From Hysterium pulicare CBS 123377 (taxonomy: Eukaryota; Ascomycota; Dothideomycetes; Hysteriales; Hysteriaceae), in NCBI GenBank assembly GCA_000467715.1, contig AJFK01000316.1:1-64000 (forward strand): DNA of 64,000 bases, read 5' to 3'. Both the position numbers and the translations under genes were made by a program. Under the pieces are notes generated by a model that worked only from the letters and a program-made list of their open reading frames with translations, made no database searches and was not told where the DNA came from. Positions 53,835-63,004 of this stretch are shown here, piece by piece. Each line of letters opens with the position of its first letter. Position 1 is the first letter of the stretch.

Positions 53835-54914
53835 ATGGCGCCGGTGTGCAAGTTCTACTTATACCCTCGTAAGGGAGGCCATACACGAAGTCGCGTTCTC
53901 AACGCGACATTATCTGGCCTGAACAACAACAATCGTCTCCTTTTCAACCTGTCAACCCAGGCCAATCTTCCACTTCCTGGACTATCAGTTCGACCAGCTC
54001 CAATCGAAATGTCGAATCAGATCCGAAAAGCGTATGCCGATACAAACTACGGCCAACTGCACTACCGCTACATCACCCCGTCTCAAAATGTCAAAAAAGC
54101 ACAACCGCTAATCTTCCTCCACAAATCCGCGTCTTCATCCGCCAGCATGGAAAAACTGATGACGCACTACTCATCCCAAGGTTACAACTGCTACGCCCCC
54201 GACATGCCCGGTTTCGGCTCCTCCTTCGATCCCTCGGACTCGACAATCCGGCTCATTGAGTCCCAGGGCACGACCTTCTACTGCAACCTCTACATCGACT
54301 TTTTCAAATCGCTCGGGATCTGGAAGGAAGATATAGGCGTGCATATCCTAAGCCACCATTCAGGCGCCAGCCTAGCACCCCAACTCGCATGCCTCTCACC
54401 CGGCGTCGTACGATCGGTGTGTCTGGTAGGCGCTAGTATTATGAGCGAGAAAGAGCGCGCGGAGATGAAGGTGAAGTTTATGGTTCCGTTTAATAAACCT
54501 GTTGTTGATGGAAGCCATCTTTTGAAGACTTGGGAGTATCTGGGGAGAATGGGCGTCACGGCCAAGGGGGCTAGCAATACGTCTCCACCGCACGCTTGCA
54601 GTGACGAGGATCTGGCGTTGTGGCAGAGAGAGGCGGTTGATCATGTGAGGGCTTGGAAGGGGAGGATGCAGATTTATGGCGCGGTGTGGAGTCGGGATTC
54701 GGAGGGCATCTTTCTGAGTGTCAAGTGTCCTATTATGGTGCTTTGTGCGCCGGATGATGTGCTGTATTCGCATCTGGGGAATGCGAAGAGGTTGAGGCCG
54801 AATGATGAGAGCTTGGTCGTCGGGGAAGTTGGGGGTGCGAATTTCACGGTTGATAGGGATGTGGAAGGGTTGGTTGGGGTGTGGACTCCCTTTATCGACA
54901 AAGCAAGTGCGTGA
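53835..54914 (+). CDS. Alpha/beta hydrolase fold protein
   Basis: A single exon encodes 359 residues from the ATG at 53835; an ATG at 54009 would give 301 and starts right before the conserved part (MSNQIRKAYADTNYGQLHYR). The longer form has a basic Ser/Leu-rich leader that could be a mitochondrial presequence. The fold is clear: PLIFLHKSASSSASM holds the oxyanion-loop region, YAPDMPGFGSS follows, then VHILSHHSGASLA at the nucleophile elbow, and CPIMVLCAPDDVL carries the likely acid. At the elbow the residue in the nucleophile position of Sm-x-Nu-x-Sm is His (S-H-H-S-G), not Ser or Asp. It may work by a different mechanism, or be a lyase or binding protein. In the cluster it is the natural candidate for a hydrolysis step after ring oxidation. 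Confidence 0.8.
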   Translation: MAPVCKFYLYPRKGGHTRSRVLNATLSGLNNNNRLLFNLSTQANLPLPGLSVRPAPIEMSNQIRKAYADTNYGQLHYRYITPSQNVKKAQPLIFLHKSASSSASMEKLMTHYSSQGYNCYAPDMPGFGSSFDPSDSTIRLIESQGTTFYCNLYIDFFKSLGIWKEDIGVHILSHHSGASLAPQLACLSPGVVRSVCLVGASIMSEKERAEMKVKFMVPFNKPVVDGSHLLKTWEYLGRMGVTAKGASNTSPPHACSDEDLALWQREAVDHVRAWKGRMQIYGAVWSRDSEGIFLSVKCPIMVLCAPDDVLYSHLGNAKRLRPNDESLVVGEVGGANFTVDRDVEGLVGVWTPFIDKASA

Positions 54915-55064
54915 TTGACGCCGAGGAGGAAGTGCAATGAATGTGTCATTATTAAAACTTTGACTCGGTATTATCGCTGAGAGAGAAGTGGCAGCGAGTG
55001 AACGCTAAGGAAAAGTTGACTCGGAATGCAATAGGATAATTCCAGTGGCAACTAATGGCGCTAC

Positions 55065-56687
55065 CTACGCTTTCGTCGCCTCCACCGGCTTCGAAGGTAC
55101 CATATGACCATTCTGCCCTGTACCATTGATAATTGGCACCTCGCCGTTGCTTTTACTTTCTGCTTCAGCTGCCTTCTTCTCCGCCTTTTCCTTCTCCCAT
55201 GCAATCAGACTATCGCCCTCGAACCCGCTGCCGAATTTGAATCTATGACCATAATGATCCTCCCTTAACCCTTTCATTCCTTTTGTGCTGTAAAAGTTCT
55301 CCCTCAAAGTGCCGCCCGGGACTTCATAGTCATTCCACATCAGTCCTCTCTTTTGAAGCTCTGGCACAAGTAGATCTACGACATCTTCATGACTGCCCGG
55401 CGTCGTGATGTAAGCAATGTTAAATCCATCGACATCCGCGTCATTGATCCACTGCTCAAAGACATCGGCAATCATCTCGGGTGTTCCGACAGGCGCAGGA
55501 TGGAAACCGCCAAGTGCCATTACTTCGCCCAGTTTGCGAGGTGTCCAGGGTCCGATGTCACCGATTACTTTGTTGAAGTTATCAAGGAAGGAATGGACGG
55601 CCGTATCGCTAGGCGTGTCCTTAAGCTCGAAGACTTCATCGAGCGAGTAGCGAGATAAGTCAATGCCAGTGTAACCAGAAAATTGCGCTAGGCCACCGAC
55701 GGGGTCTGAGTTTTCGACTGCGCGCTTGTACTTTGCTTGAGCCTCTTCGAGGGTTCGGCCAATTATAGGTGAGATACCGACGAAAAATTTGAGGGAAGCA
55801 GGGTCACGACCAAGAGATGCGGCTTCTGCCCTAATAGCAGAAACACTGCCAGCAGTCTGGGCAGGTACAAGCCCACCAATGTAAATAGCTTCTGCATGCT
55901 TTGATGCAAACGATCGGCCTGCCTTCGACGTGCCTGCTTGAAACAGAGTAGGTGTCCGCTGAGGAGATGGATGCATTTGACCAATAGCAGAAGCCTTATG
56001 GTATTTGCCTTGATGCTCGATCTTTTTGATCCTGGACGGTTCAAAAGCCACCCTCCTCTCTTTATCCCATACAACAGCATCATCAGCCCACGAACTCTCC
56101 CAGAATTTGTAGACGAGATCCATGTACTCGTCCGCCATGGCATATCGCTCATCATGAGGTATGACGCTGTCATGGCCAAGCGCCTTCGCTGCACTCTCAC
56201 TGTGACTGGTTACGATATTCCAGGCAACGCGACCTTTGGTAAGGTGATCGAGTGTTGAGAATGTTCGAGCAAGAATATAAGGTGTGAGATAAGTCGTCGA
56301 GCCCGTGACACCAAAACCGAGGGTCTTGGTCACTGCAGCCATAGCCGGGATGATGACCATGGGGTCGTGGGTTGCAAATTGGGAGCCGCATCGAAGCATG
56401 GCATCTGAGTTACCGCCATACACCTCGTGTGTAGTGTAGCCATCTGCGAAGAATATGAAGCTGATTTTGCCTCGCTCGGCGAGTTTCGCAAGGTTGATCC
56501 AATAGTCTAGAGTATCCTTCGTTGTGCCTTTATCATTTGGATCACTGGGTGGTATTAGGTTCATATTTCTTTTCTAACGTAGGACGATTGATACTAACCG
56601 CCACTGTCCAGGGGACATATGACTTCCGGTGCAGCCATGCTCGAAAAAGTTGAGATAAATGCGTTTCTTAGGCGATGCTGACGGCAT
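55065..56687 (-). CDS. NtaA/SnaA/DszA-type FMN-dependent monooxygenase
   Basis: Exons 56687-56599 and 56544-55065 join into 522 residues; the first exon supplies the family's start (KKRIYLNFFEHGCTGSHMSP), and the splice restores GQWRDPNDKGTTKDTLDYW. The bacterial-luciferase-like barrel shows FFADGYTTHEVYGG, ARTFSTLDHLTKGRVAWNIV, then YHKASAIGQMHPSPQRTPTLFQAG and AEAIYIGG. Members use reduced FMN supplied by a separate flavin reductase to oxygenate nitrilotriacetate, EDTA, dibenzothiophene sulfone or pristinamycin; RutA of pyrimidine breakdown is a more distant luciferase-like relative. A Lys/Glu/Ala-rich tail of about 60 residues follows the barrel. The likely reductase partner is encoded at 49882-50819. 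Confidence 0.9.
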
Positions 56688-57851
56688 GTTGTAGCAGATT
56701 GGAATGAGTTGGACGCAATTGAGGAAGGGAGTAAATGAGGCTCAAGGACTTATTGAAGAATGTAGAAATTAGATCCAGTGAGAGGAGCCCCAGGCCTAGA
56801 GCCGGATATCCAATGTGTCTCGCCATGGCACGAGTAGGTGATGGTCCATTACCCATCGGGAAATCCTCCGCGCGGATATTGTTCTAGAAATACCGTCGGA
56901 GCCATAGCAATATAGACACTCGTTGATAAGCTAATCGATCGAATGTACGGCGCGATGGTGGGATGTTACTTTCTGGTGGAGAAGAAGCGAAGCATCGGAA
57001 GGTCTTCCGATCAAGTGCTCAACGCTAGTCCCAAAACGGTAGACTATAAAATAGATAAATTGTTTATGGTTTCCATTCGTTTTCCCAGTCTTTGCGCTAC
57101 TGGAGTTATATCCTTATGCCAACTGCAGCTTTGCATTGGGTAATGTGTAGTGTCCGCGTGCTGTATAGAAGTATTCAGAGAATTGCAACGTTGCTATTGG
57201 GACATTTGATTCGTTGATATTTATCCATGAAGTGATCGATCCGGAGGGCTAAAAGATGTGCATTTTACCCTTTTATGAACCGAACTAAGAGGATGATCAT
57301 CCAAAACATGAAGTACTGGGCTCCGCTTTAATGGTGAGTTGGTATGCAGAGTTTGATTTGGGCGAGGGGACTGTTGGAAAATGTTCTTCAGTACGGTATC
57401 TTTGAGATCGAGGAAGAGTAAGGAGACTGGCTTTCGAGCAGTGGCTATGCGAGAGAACTATTGAGACTTGGAGGGTTAGAAGTGGATACTTCTTCTTTGG
57501 GTGACTATTTTGTATCGTACAGCCAATCAGATTGCGAGGCTGGTGGCGGAAAGATTCCGCATATCAAAGTCCGCTTGCTTACATCCACATCCAAGTGTGC
57601 AGGATGGATTCCCAAAACCTCAATTATTAACAAATCTGCTTACTGCTTCTGCGTAAGTAAGGAAGCAAAGATATAAATACAGGTACTTAGCTAGACACGC
57701 ACCTTATCGTCCGCAGAGTGCATCACGGAGCGTGCAGGACAGTACAACAATACGAAGACATTACCGTATCCCATAATCTCCCACTTCGATATAAAAACTC
57801 CATTTCTTCTTTTCTATATTTTAATCATTCGAATCGCACTTTTCTTTCAGT
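56688..57851. promoter_or_regulatory. Divergent region between the monooxygenase and cupin genes
   Basis: About 1.16 kb between head-to-head genes. Within 325 bp of the monooxygenase start lie a GATAAG (56927-56932) and an ATCGGAAG-GT-CTTCCGAT palindrome (56994-57011). The part nearer the cupin gene has no site I can name; small frames there are not supported. Confidence 0.45.
56994..57011. promoter_or_regulatory. Near-perfect palindrome with CGG-N8-CCG
   Basis: The arms ATCGGAAG and CTTCCGAT are exact reverse complements separated by GT, so CGG and CCG stand 8 bp apart as at 47881-47898. The 8-bp arms make chance less likely than for the other sites. It lies about 310 bp upstream of the monooxygenase ATG. 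Confidence 0.5.
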
Positions 57852-58607
57852 ATGGGCCCAACAACCCGCTCAATATCTCGCCCAAACAGTGTAACCTACC
57901 ACATCCCCCTCACTCCATCCACAACAAAGACCACAATCCATTTGCCCAGTGGGAGCACCTGGACTTCCGGTCTACACTGGCACGAAACCCACACCGAATA
58001 CCTCCGCCTAGTCCAAGGTTCCGTATTTGTACGTTTAGACAATACCACTCGCATCCATCGCGTCAATCCAGGAGAAGAACCCGTCATCGTGCATGTCAAT
58101 AAATTTGTGCGGCATGAATGGGGACGAGCTGCTGTTTACTCACCACGTCAAAATGCTAGTGATCTGAATCAGTTTGGAGATCATGAGGAAGAGGAAGAAG
58201 TTATAGTAGAAGAATGGACCGATCCTAGCGATGGGGATAAGGCTCTGTTCTTCTGGAATCTGAACGGTGTTATTATGTATGCTTTCCCCGGGAATCCAAA
58301 GTCGAAAGAGGTACCGCCGAGCTTGTTAGACAAGGTATGGATGGAATTGTGGGTGACGGCGCAGCTATTCGTCATCTTTCGCGATTTGGATAATTGGCCT
58401 GTTTTGTTTGATTTAGGAGGTTGGTTGGCGAAGTGGTCGAGTTTAAGCTTGGTGGCCCGCGGTGTGGAGTGGATTGTTACGCATTCGATAATGCTTGTTG
58501 TCGGTATAGCTGGGAGACTCTGTGGTTTTAGAGCTGTGACACAGGAGAGAACACCTGCAAGGCTTTTCGAGCATTGGTTAGGCAGGAAGGAAAAGAAATG
58601 GAGATGA
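57852..58607 (+). CDS. Cupin-domain protein with C-terminal hydrophobic segment
   Basis: A single exon encodes 251 residues. Residues about 35-95 form a small cupin: the WHETHTEYLRLVQGSVFV stretch carries the HxH...E metal-ligand pattern, and VNKFVRHEWGR supplies a further His. A Glu-rich loop (residues 117-126) follows. The C-terminal half has long hydrophobic helices (VWMELWVTAQLFVIF, THSIMLVVGIAGRLCGF), so the protein may be membrane-associated. Similar cupins occur scattered in fungi, and many lie next to metabolic clusters, but no reaction is established. It is the last gene before housekeeping DNA resumes with ILV5, and whether it belongs to the cluster is uncertain. Confidence 0.65.
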   Translation: MGPTTRSISRPNSVTYHIPLTPSTTKTTIHLPSGSTWTSGLHWHETHTEYLRLVQGSVFVRLDNTTRIHRVNPGEEPVIVHVNKFVRHEWGRAAVYSPRQNASDLNQFGDHEEEEEVIVEEWTDPSDGDKALFFWNLNGVIMYAFPGNPKSKEVPPSLLDKVWMELWVTAQLFVIFRDLDNWPVLFDLGGWLAKWSSLSLVARGVEWIVTHSIMLVVGIAGRLCGFRAVTQERTPARLFEHWLGRKEKKWR

Positions 58608-58850
58608 GACTAAGTATAGAAGTAGCGTGCCAAGACCAGATGGAACGTGATAAAGGTATCAATTGAAAGAGAAGTTTTTAGAACTCAAAAACCCTCCGCT
58701 AGATACAAAAGTGCTAGCCCTGAGAACGGAAACGCCAGTTGTCCGGTAGAACAAGATAATCTACAGTTCCACAGTTCCACTGTCCTGAAATGTTATCTCA
58801 TCAGATCGCCCTTTCAGCTGTCCTTCATTTTTGATTTTGCGTGTTGTTTT

Positions 58851-60237
58851 TTATTTCTGGTTTTCAGGTCGAAGGGATCGTACAGCCTTTCCAGCGCGCC
58901 AGATCTCCAAATCAGCAATCTCCTCCATCTCCTTCTTGTAAAGATCACGGTAATCAGGTCGGCTGTTGTACTCTAGGGACCTCTTAGTCTCCGAGCCATC
59001 TGCAACTGAAGTGTAGAGGTCATCGAAAACAGGCTTCAAGGCGTCCTTGAAGCGCTTGCTCCAGTCAATAGCACCACGGCGGGCAGTAGTCGAGCAGGCC
59101 GCATACATGTAGTCCATGCCATTGGCACCAATCAAGGGGTACAAACTTTGGGTAGCCTCTTCAACCGTCTCGTTGAAAGCCTCACTAGGGCTGTGACCTC
59201 TCTCACGGAGAACCTCATACTGAGCGAGGAACATGCCGTGAATACCACCCATCAAGCAACCACGCTCGCCATAAAGATCGGAGTACACCTCCTTCTCAAA
59301 GGTGGTCTTGTATAAGTATCCGGAACCGACAGCGACACCGAGAGCAATGGCTTTCTCCTCGGCCTTGCCAGTTACATCTTGGTAGACAGCAATGGAAGAG
59401 TTGATACCACGGCCCTCTCGGAATAGAGTTCGGACGGTACGGCCAGAACCCTTAGGAGCGACGAGGATGACATCAATGTCCTTGGGGACATCGACTTTTG
59501 TGAGGTCCTTGAAGACGGGGGAGAAACCGTGGGAGAAGTAGAGGGTCTGATATACATTAACTGAAACTCCTCGAGGCTTAGATACAACATACCTTTCCCT
59601 TGGTCAATTGAGGCTTAATAGCAGGCCAAGTCTCGCTCTGTGCAGCATCGGAAAGTAAATTCATAACAATAGTGGCCTTGCCAATAGCCTCATCAATATC
59701 GAACAAGTTTTTGCCTGGAACCCAACCGTCTTGTTCTGCCTCTTTCCATGATGCGCCGCCCTTCCGTACACCAATGATGACGTTGAGGCCGTTGTCACGG
59801 AGGTTGAGACCTTGACCGTGGCCTTGGGAACCGTACCCGATGAGGGCAAGAGTGTCGTCTTTGAAGTAATCCTGATCTCAGTTATCAATATACAAGTTAT
59901 TAGAAAACTTCAGTAGAGCATGAGTCCAGATTATTACTCACCAAGAGCTTCTCCCTCGGCCAGTCCTCACGCTCTGTTTACGTCTATCAGCATTCCTGCT
60001 ACTTCAGTCAGCTCGATTGCACTAACCAAAAACATCTTCCTTAACACCAGCAAAGTCAATGGTTTTCACACCACGCGTTTGCTGGAATGGAGTAGTAACA
60101 GCAGCCTTTGGAGCAGCTGCAATACCAGCTCTCGCAGCGCTCAAAGCAGAGACGAAAGTACGCTTTTGAACAACTGGTGCAGCAGTCAATTGCTTGACAG
60201 ACTGACGCAGAGCTCTGCTAGCAGGTCGGGAAGCCAT
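58851..60237 (-). CDS. ILV5: Ketol-acid reductoisomerase, mitochondrial
   Basis: Exons 60237-60027, 59973-59942, 59871-59593 and 59546-58851 join into 405 residues; the second exon is only 32 bp (the EREDWPREKLL segment) and fits exactly. The first 60 residues (MASRPASRALRQSV...) are a mitochondrial presequence. The Rossmann motif GYGSQGHGQGLNLRDNGL, the VAPKGSGRTVRTLF loop and the C-terminal helical knot (SDLYGERGCLMGGIHG) are all present. The enzyme performs the second common step of valine, isoleucine and leucine synthesis, isomerising and reducing acetolactate or acetohydroxybutyrate with NADPH and Mg2+ in the matrix. In yeast it also binds mtDNA nucleoids. A Gcn4/CpcA-like half-site lies 165 bp upstream. 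Confidence 0.97.
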
Positions 60238-60691
60238 TGTGAGTGTTTCTGGGGGGATAAGATGAATGTGGAGTGGGAATTGGAGGGAAGCGGGAGTTAT
60301 AAGCAACAACTCTGGGGTTCGAGATTTTGCACAAATGTCCAAGCTTTTTCTTCGGTTGCTGCTATTTTAGCCTCCGCCCGAAGTCGGCGGTGAGATACGA
60401 GTCACGTGTCGGGGAGAAATTCACATCTCCGATAGATCAATAATATCCTCATTTATGACTTAGAACCCTGTATTAGACTTCTATACGGGATAGCATCCTC
60501 CCAAATCATAACCGCAGCTTCGAACATCCAACCAAGAGATCCACCCTGCCGTGCTCTATCATGAATCATATTCAGAGCAGCGTTCGAAACATTCCTTGTA
60601 TAACCGACGCCTCGCTCCGTAAAACGCCAAATCGTAAATGCTCGCTCAGACGGTATGAAACTTATATATGTTGAAATCATCTAGGTCCTCT
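60238..60691. promoter_or_regulatory. ILV5 promoter and UBC12 3' flank
   Basis: About 450 bp. It holds the ILV5 promoter with the GAGTCACGTG element at 60399-60408. A 75-codon frame at 60453-60680 on the minus strand is open from an ATG but has no recognisable content. Confidence 0.45.
60399..60408. promoter_or_regulatory. Possible Gcn4/CpcA half-site overlapping an E-box
   Basis: GAGTCA (TGACTC on the gene strand) overlaps CACGTG about 165 bp upstream of the ILV5 ATG. Gcn4/CpcA-type bZIP proteins bind TGASTCA and activate amino-acid synthesis genes, so control by general amino-acid starvation is plausible. The match is partial. Confidence 0.35.
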
Positions 60692-61469
60692 TTATTTCAG
60701 GACCCGCTCGTATGTCTGGCCCTTGACTGTGCCCCCACCCATGGATGACCGAACGTTGCGCTTGAAGCCTTCTCTGTTTGCCTTGAGATCTTCTGCTGCC
60801 TCTTTGTTTAACGGGTCTGATGCGTTGGGTTCGAGGAAGAGGAACTATTATGTTGTTAGCAATCCTGGCTGCTCGAGTAGTCATTCCGATCCTGCATACC
60901 TGGAGACCAACAATAACTGCGTTCAGGTTCAGTACTGGCTTCCAGTCCTCCCTCAAAATATTCAAGCAAACGTTCCCTTCCAGATCAATATTCGGATGGT
61001 AGATCTTTTGCGTGCACTTGACTTTTGGTGGGTCGTGTGGGAAGTTCTGGTTGATTGCGAAGCTGAAGTTGAAGCGGCCACCCTTATACATTCCCTCATC
61101 CGGCTCGATTGTGAGTGTGAAATTAAGGATATCGTCAGGGTTTGGGAAGTTCGTCTTCATGGTCGAGCCAAGAGAGAGCTCAGAAAGATCTGAAGATTCG
61201 TAATGTTAGCCTTGACCATTTGAAGATTAATCTAGAATTCGGTGACTGAGAATATGAGGGGAGTAAGAGGAACGTACCTTTTTGTACACGTAGCTGAGCA
61301 GCTGTGACTTTCTTCTTCTTGGTGCCTGCCTGCGCAGCATCGTCCTGCTGCTGCTTCTGTTTCTATGATGGAAGTCAGTACAAGAAGTAAGACGCATTCA
61401 CGAGGGTAGCCAGTAGCAATAACAATGCGATAAAAATGCAGGGCTCACCATCGACCATATCTTCAACAT
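60692..61469 (-). CDS. UBC12: NEDD8-conjugating enzyme UBC12
   Basis: Exons 61469-61449, 61362-61278, 61189-60900 and 60844-60692 join into 182 residues. The first exon is only 21 bp (MLKIWSM), which matches the UBC12 N-terminus that docks on the NEDD8 E1. The Lys-rich leader ([20 protein letters not shown]) and the E2 fold follow: [15 protein letters not shown], then [19 protein letters not shown] with the catalytic Cys, and [17 protein letters not shown]. The protein carries NEDD8/Rub1 to cullins and so activates SCF ubiquitin ligases. The window also encodes three F-box-like proteins, though there is no reason to link them physically. Stop is TAA at 60692-60694. Confidence 0.95.
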
Positions 61470-61887
61470 TTTGACTCAGTTATCGAGGAGGCGACTGCAG
61501 GGCAGTTTGATGTCACAGACTTGAACTGGGGGGTCGGAAACGCGGAGTTGACGGGCGCGAAAAAAGGGTCCGATGGGGAGAGGATGTCAGGAAATAGGCA
61601 GAAGGTATAGGTTGTAAAACAACGCCCTGCAAAGATATACAGAAATGGTAGAGGTGAAAACGGCAGGCTGCGACATGAGTGAGTTGTTGAAGGCGATCGC
61701 TAAGACCGAGGAACTACCGGCACCACTGCGCCACTCCTTGATTGAATCCTGAAATCACCAGCCACATTCCGAGAAATATCATGAGCAGTGCATGTAAAAT
61801 GACTATTTAACTCCTGAAATGGGCCAGAAGGATATATAAGGATGTTAGAGTGTCTAGGCCTATATTTGAGAGTTTGAGCTGTCTTTC
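61470..61887. other. UBC12 promoter and RIB7 3' flank
   Basis: A 418-bp gap between two minus-strand genes. TGACTCA lies a few bases upstream of the UBC12 ATG, probably by chance given its position in the leader. No gene is seen. Confidence 0.4.
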
Positions 61888-62712
61888 CTATTCCACCTCC
61901 TTCCGCTTCCCACAAAGGACCACATCCTCGTCCAAGGGATACCACTTGACATCCTTCAATCTTGCCGTTGGTAATCTGACTCCATTCTCATTCACCCTCT
62001 TGTCTGGACTCACAAGTACTCCTCCATTCCCGAGCCAGGTGGGAGCAATGGTGATTATAACGGAGTCAACGACCACAAAGTTTGTCGGATGTAGCAGATC
62101 GTTGATGACAACCCCTCCACCCTCAATCATAATACTACGTAGTCCTTCTCCTTTCAGGGCTTCAACAATGGGTAGCCAATGCGGGACTGTCTTTGAGTCG
62201 ATACTGCTCAATGTGATGTATTTGCCTCCAAGTGATTCCAATAACTCTTTCTTGGCTGGCGGAGGATCCGAGAACGTTAAAATGAACGGCGCCTTTCCTC
62301 TGCCATCTTTCGCAAGTGCAAACACCTTCGAGGTAGCCGTGAAGTTCCATCGTGAATTTGGATCCAAAATGAGTGGTCGTGGTTGGCCTTCGAGTCCTTC
62401 ACCCCCATATCCACCTACGCCCTCGAGACGACAATTCAAACTTGGGTTGTCGGCGATTGCTGTACCAACCCCGATTAGAATAGCATCATAATTTGAGCGT
62501 AGATAGTGTGTCATTGCTTTTGAGGCTGGTCCAGATAGGGCTGTTTGAACCCCGGGCGATATGGCTATTGACGAGTCGAGGGACTGCGCGAACGTTAATG
62601 TTATGAACGGCGAGAATTTGGGATTGCTGGTATCTTGATTCGGAAGATATGGTCTCAAAGCTTCCCTGTCAGTTTCTGGGAAGTTGAGTGCATCTCTGGT
62701 TGAATTTTCCAT
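61888..62712 (-). CDS. RIB7: Riboflavin biosynthesis reductase RIB7
   Basis: A single exon encodes 274 residues. The RibD-C (dihydrofolate-reductase-like) domain fills it: FITLTFAQSLDSSIAI stands for the usual SLDG-IA start, then LRSNYDAILIGVGTAIADNPSLN, PRPLILDPNSRW and IMIEGGGVVINDLL, which bind NADPH and the ribitylamino substrate. RIB7 reduces 2,5-diamino-6-ribosylamino-4(3H)-pyrimidinone 5'-phosphate to the ribitylamino form, the second step of fungal riboflavin synthesis, in the cytosol. The ATG at 62712 opens the frame and gives about the family's usual length. The flavin-dependent cluster enzymes lie 4 kb or more away, but this gene is general metabolism. Confidence 0.93.
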   Translation of the reverse strand: MENSTRDALNFPETDREALRPYLPNQDTSNPKFSPFITLTFAQSLDSSIAISPGVQTALSGPASKAMTHYLRSNYDAILIGVGTAIADNPSLNCRLEGVGGYGGEGLEGQPRPLILDPNSRWNFTATSKVFALAKDGRGKAPFILTFSDPPPAKKELLESLGGKYITLSSIDSKTVPHWLPIVEALKGEGLRSIMIEGGGVVINDLLHPTNFVVVDSVIITIAPTWLGNGGVLVSPDKRVNENGVRLPTARLKDVKWYPLDEDVVLCGKRKEVE

Positions 62713-63004
62713 TGTGGGTTGTGAAAGTTATGAGGTTGAGGTTCAATGGTCTGAATTCGGTAGTAACCATTTGGCAAATTGAAGGACATAACATTTGAGC
62801 TTTGCGAACACCCTGGAACACTCATTCTAGTGTGTCTAGGGTGCATATTCTGTTGATACATATTGGTAGACACGATATCCGTAGTGCTTTCCCTGAAGCT
62901 TCGTTTCCATGCTCAGAAGACAGTTTCCTTTTGAGAGATGTATGTGTGAAACAGATTACAATCATTTCCTCCTGTCTGCTTCATCCCAAAGTGCCATCTC
63001 ATGT

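Noticed and set aside
60453-60680. A 75-codon frame between UBC12 and ILV5
   Set aside because: It starts 12 bp after the UBC12 stop, within the likely terminator, and encodes nothing recognisable.
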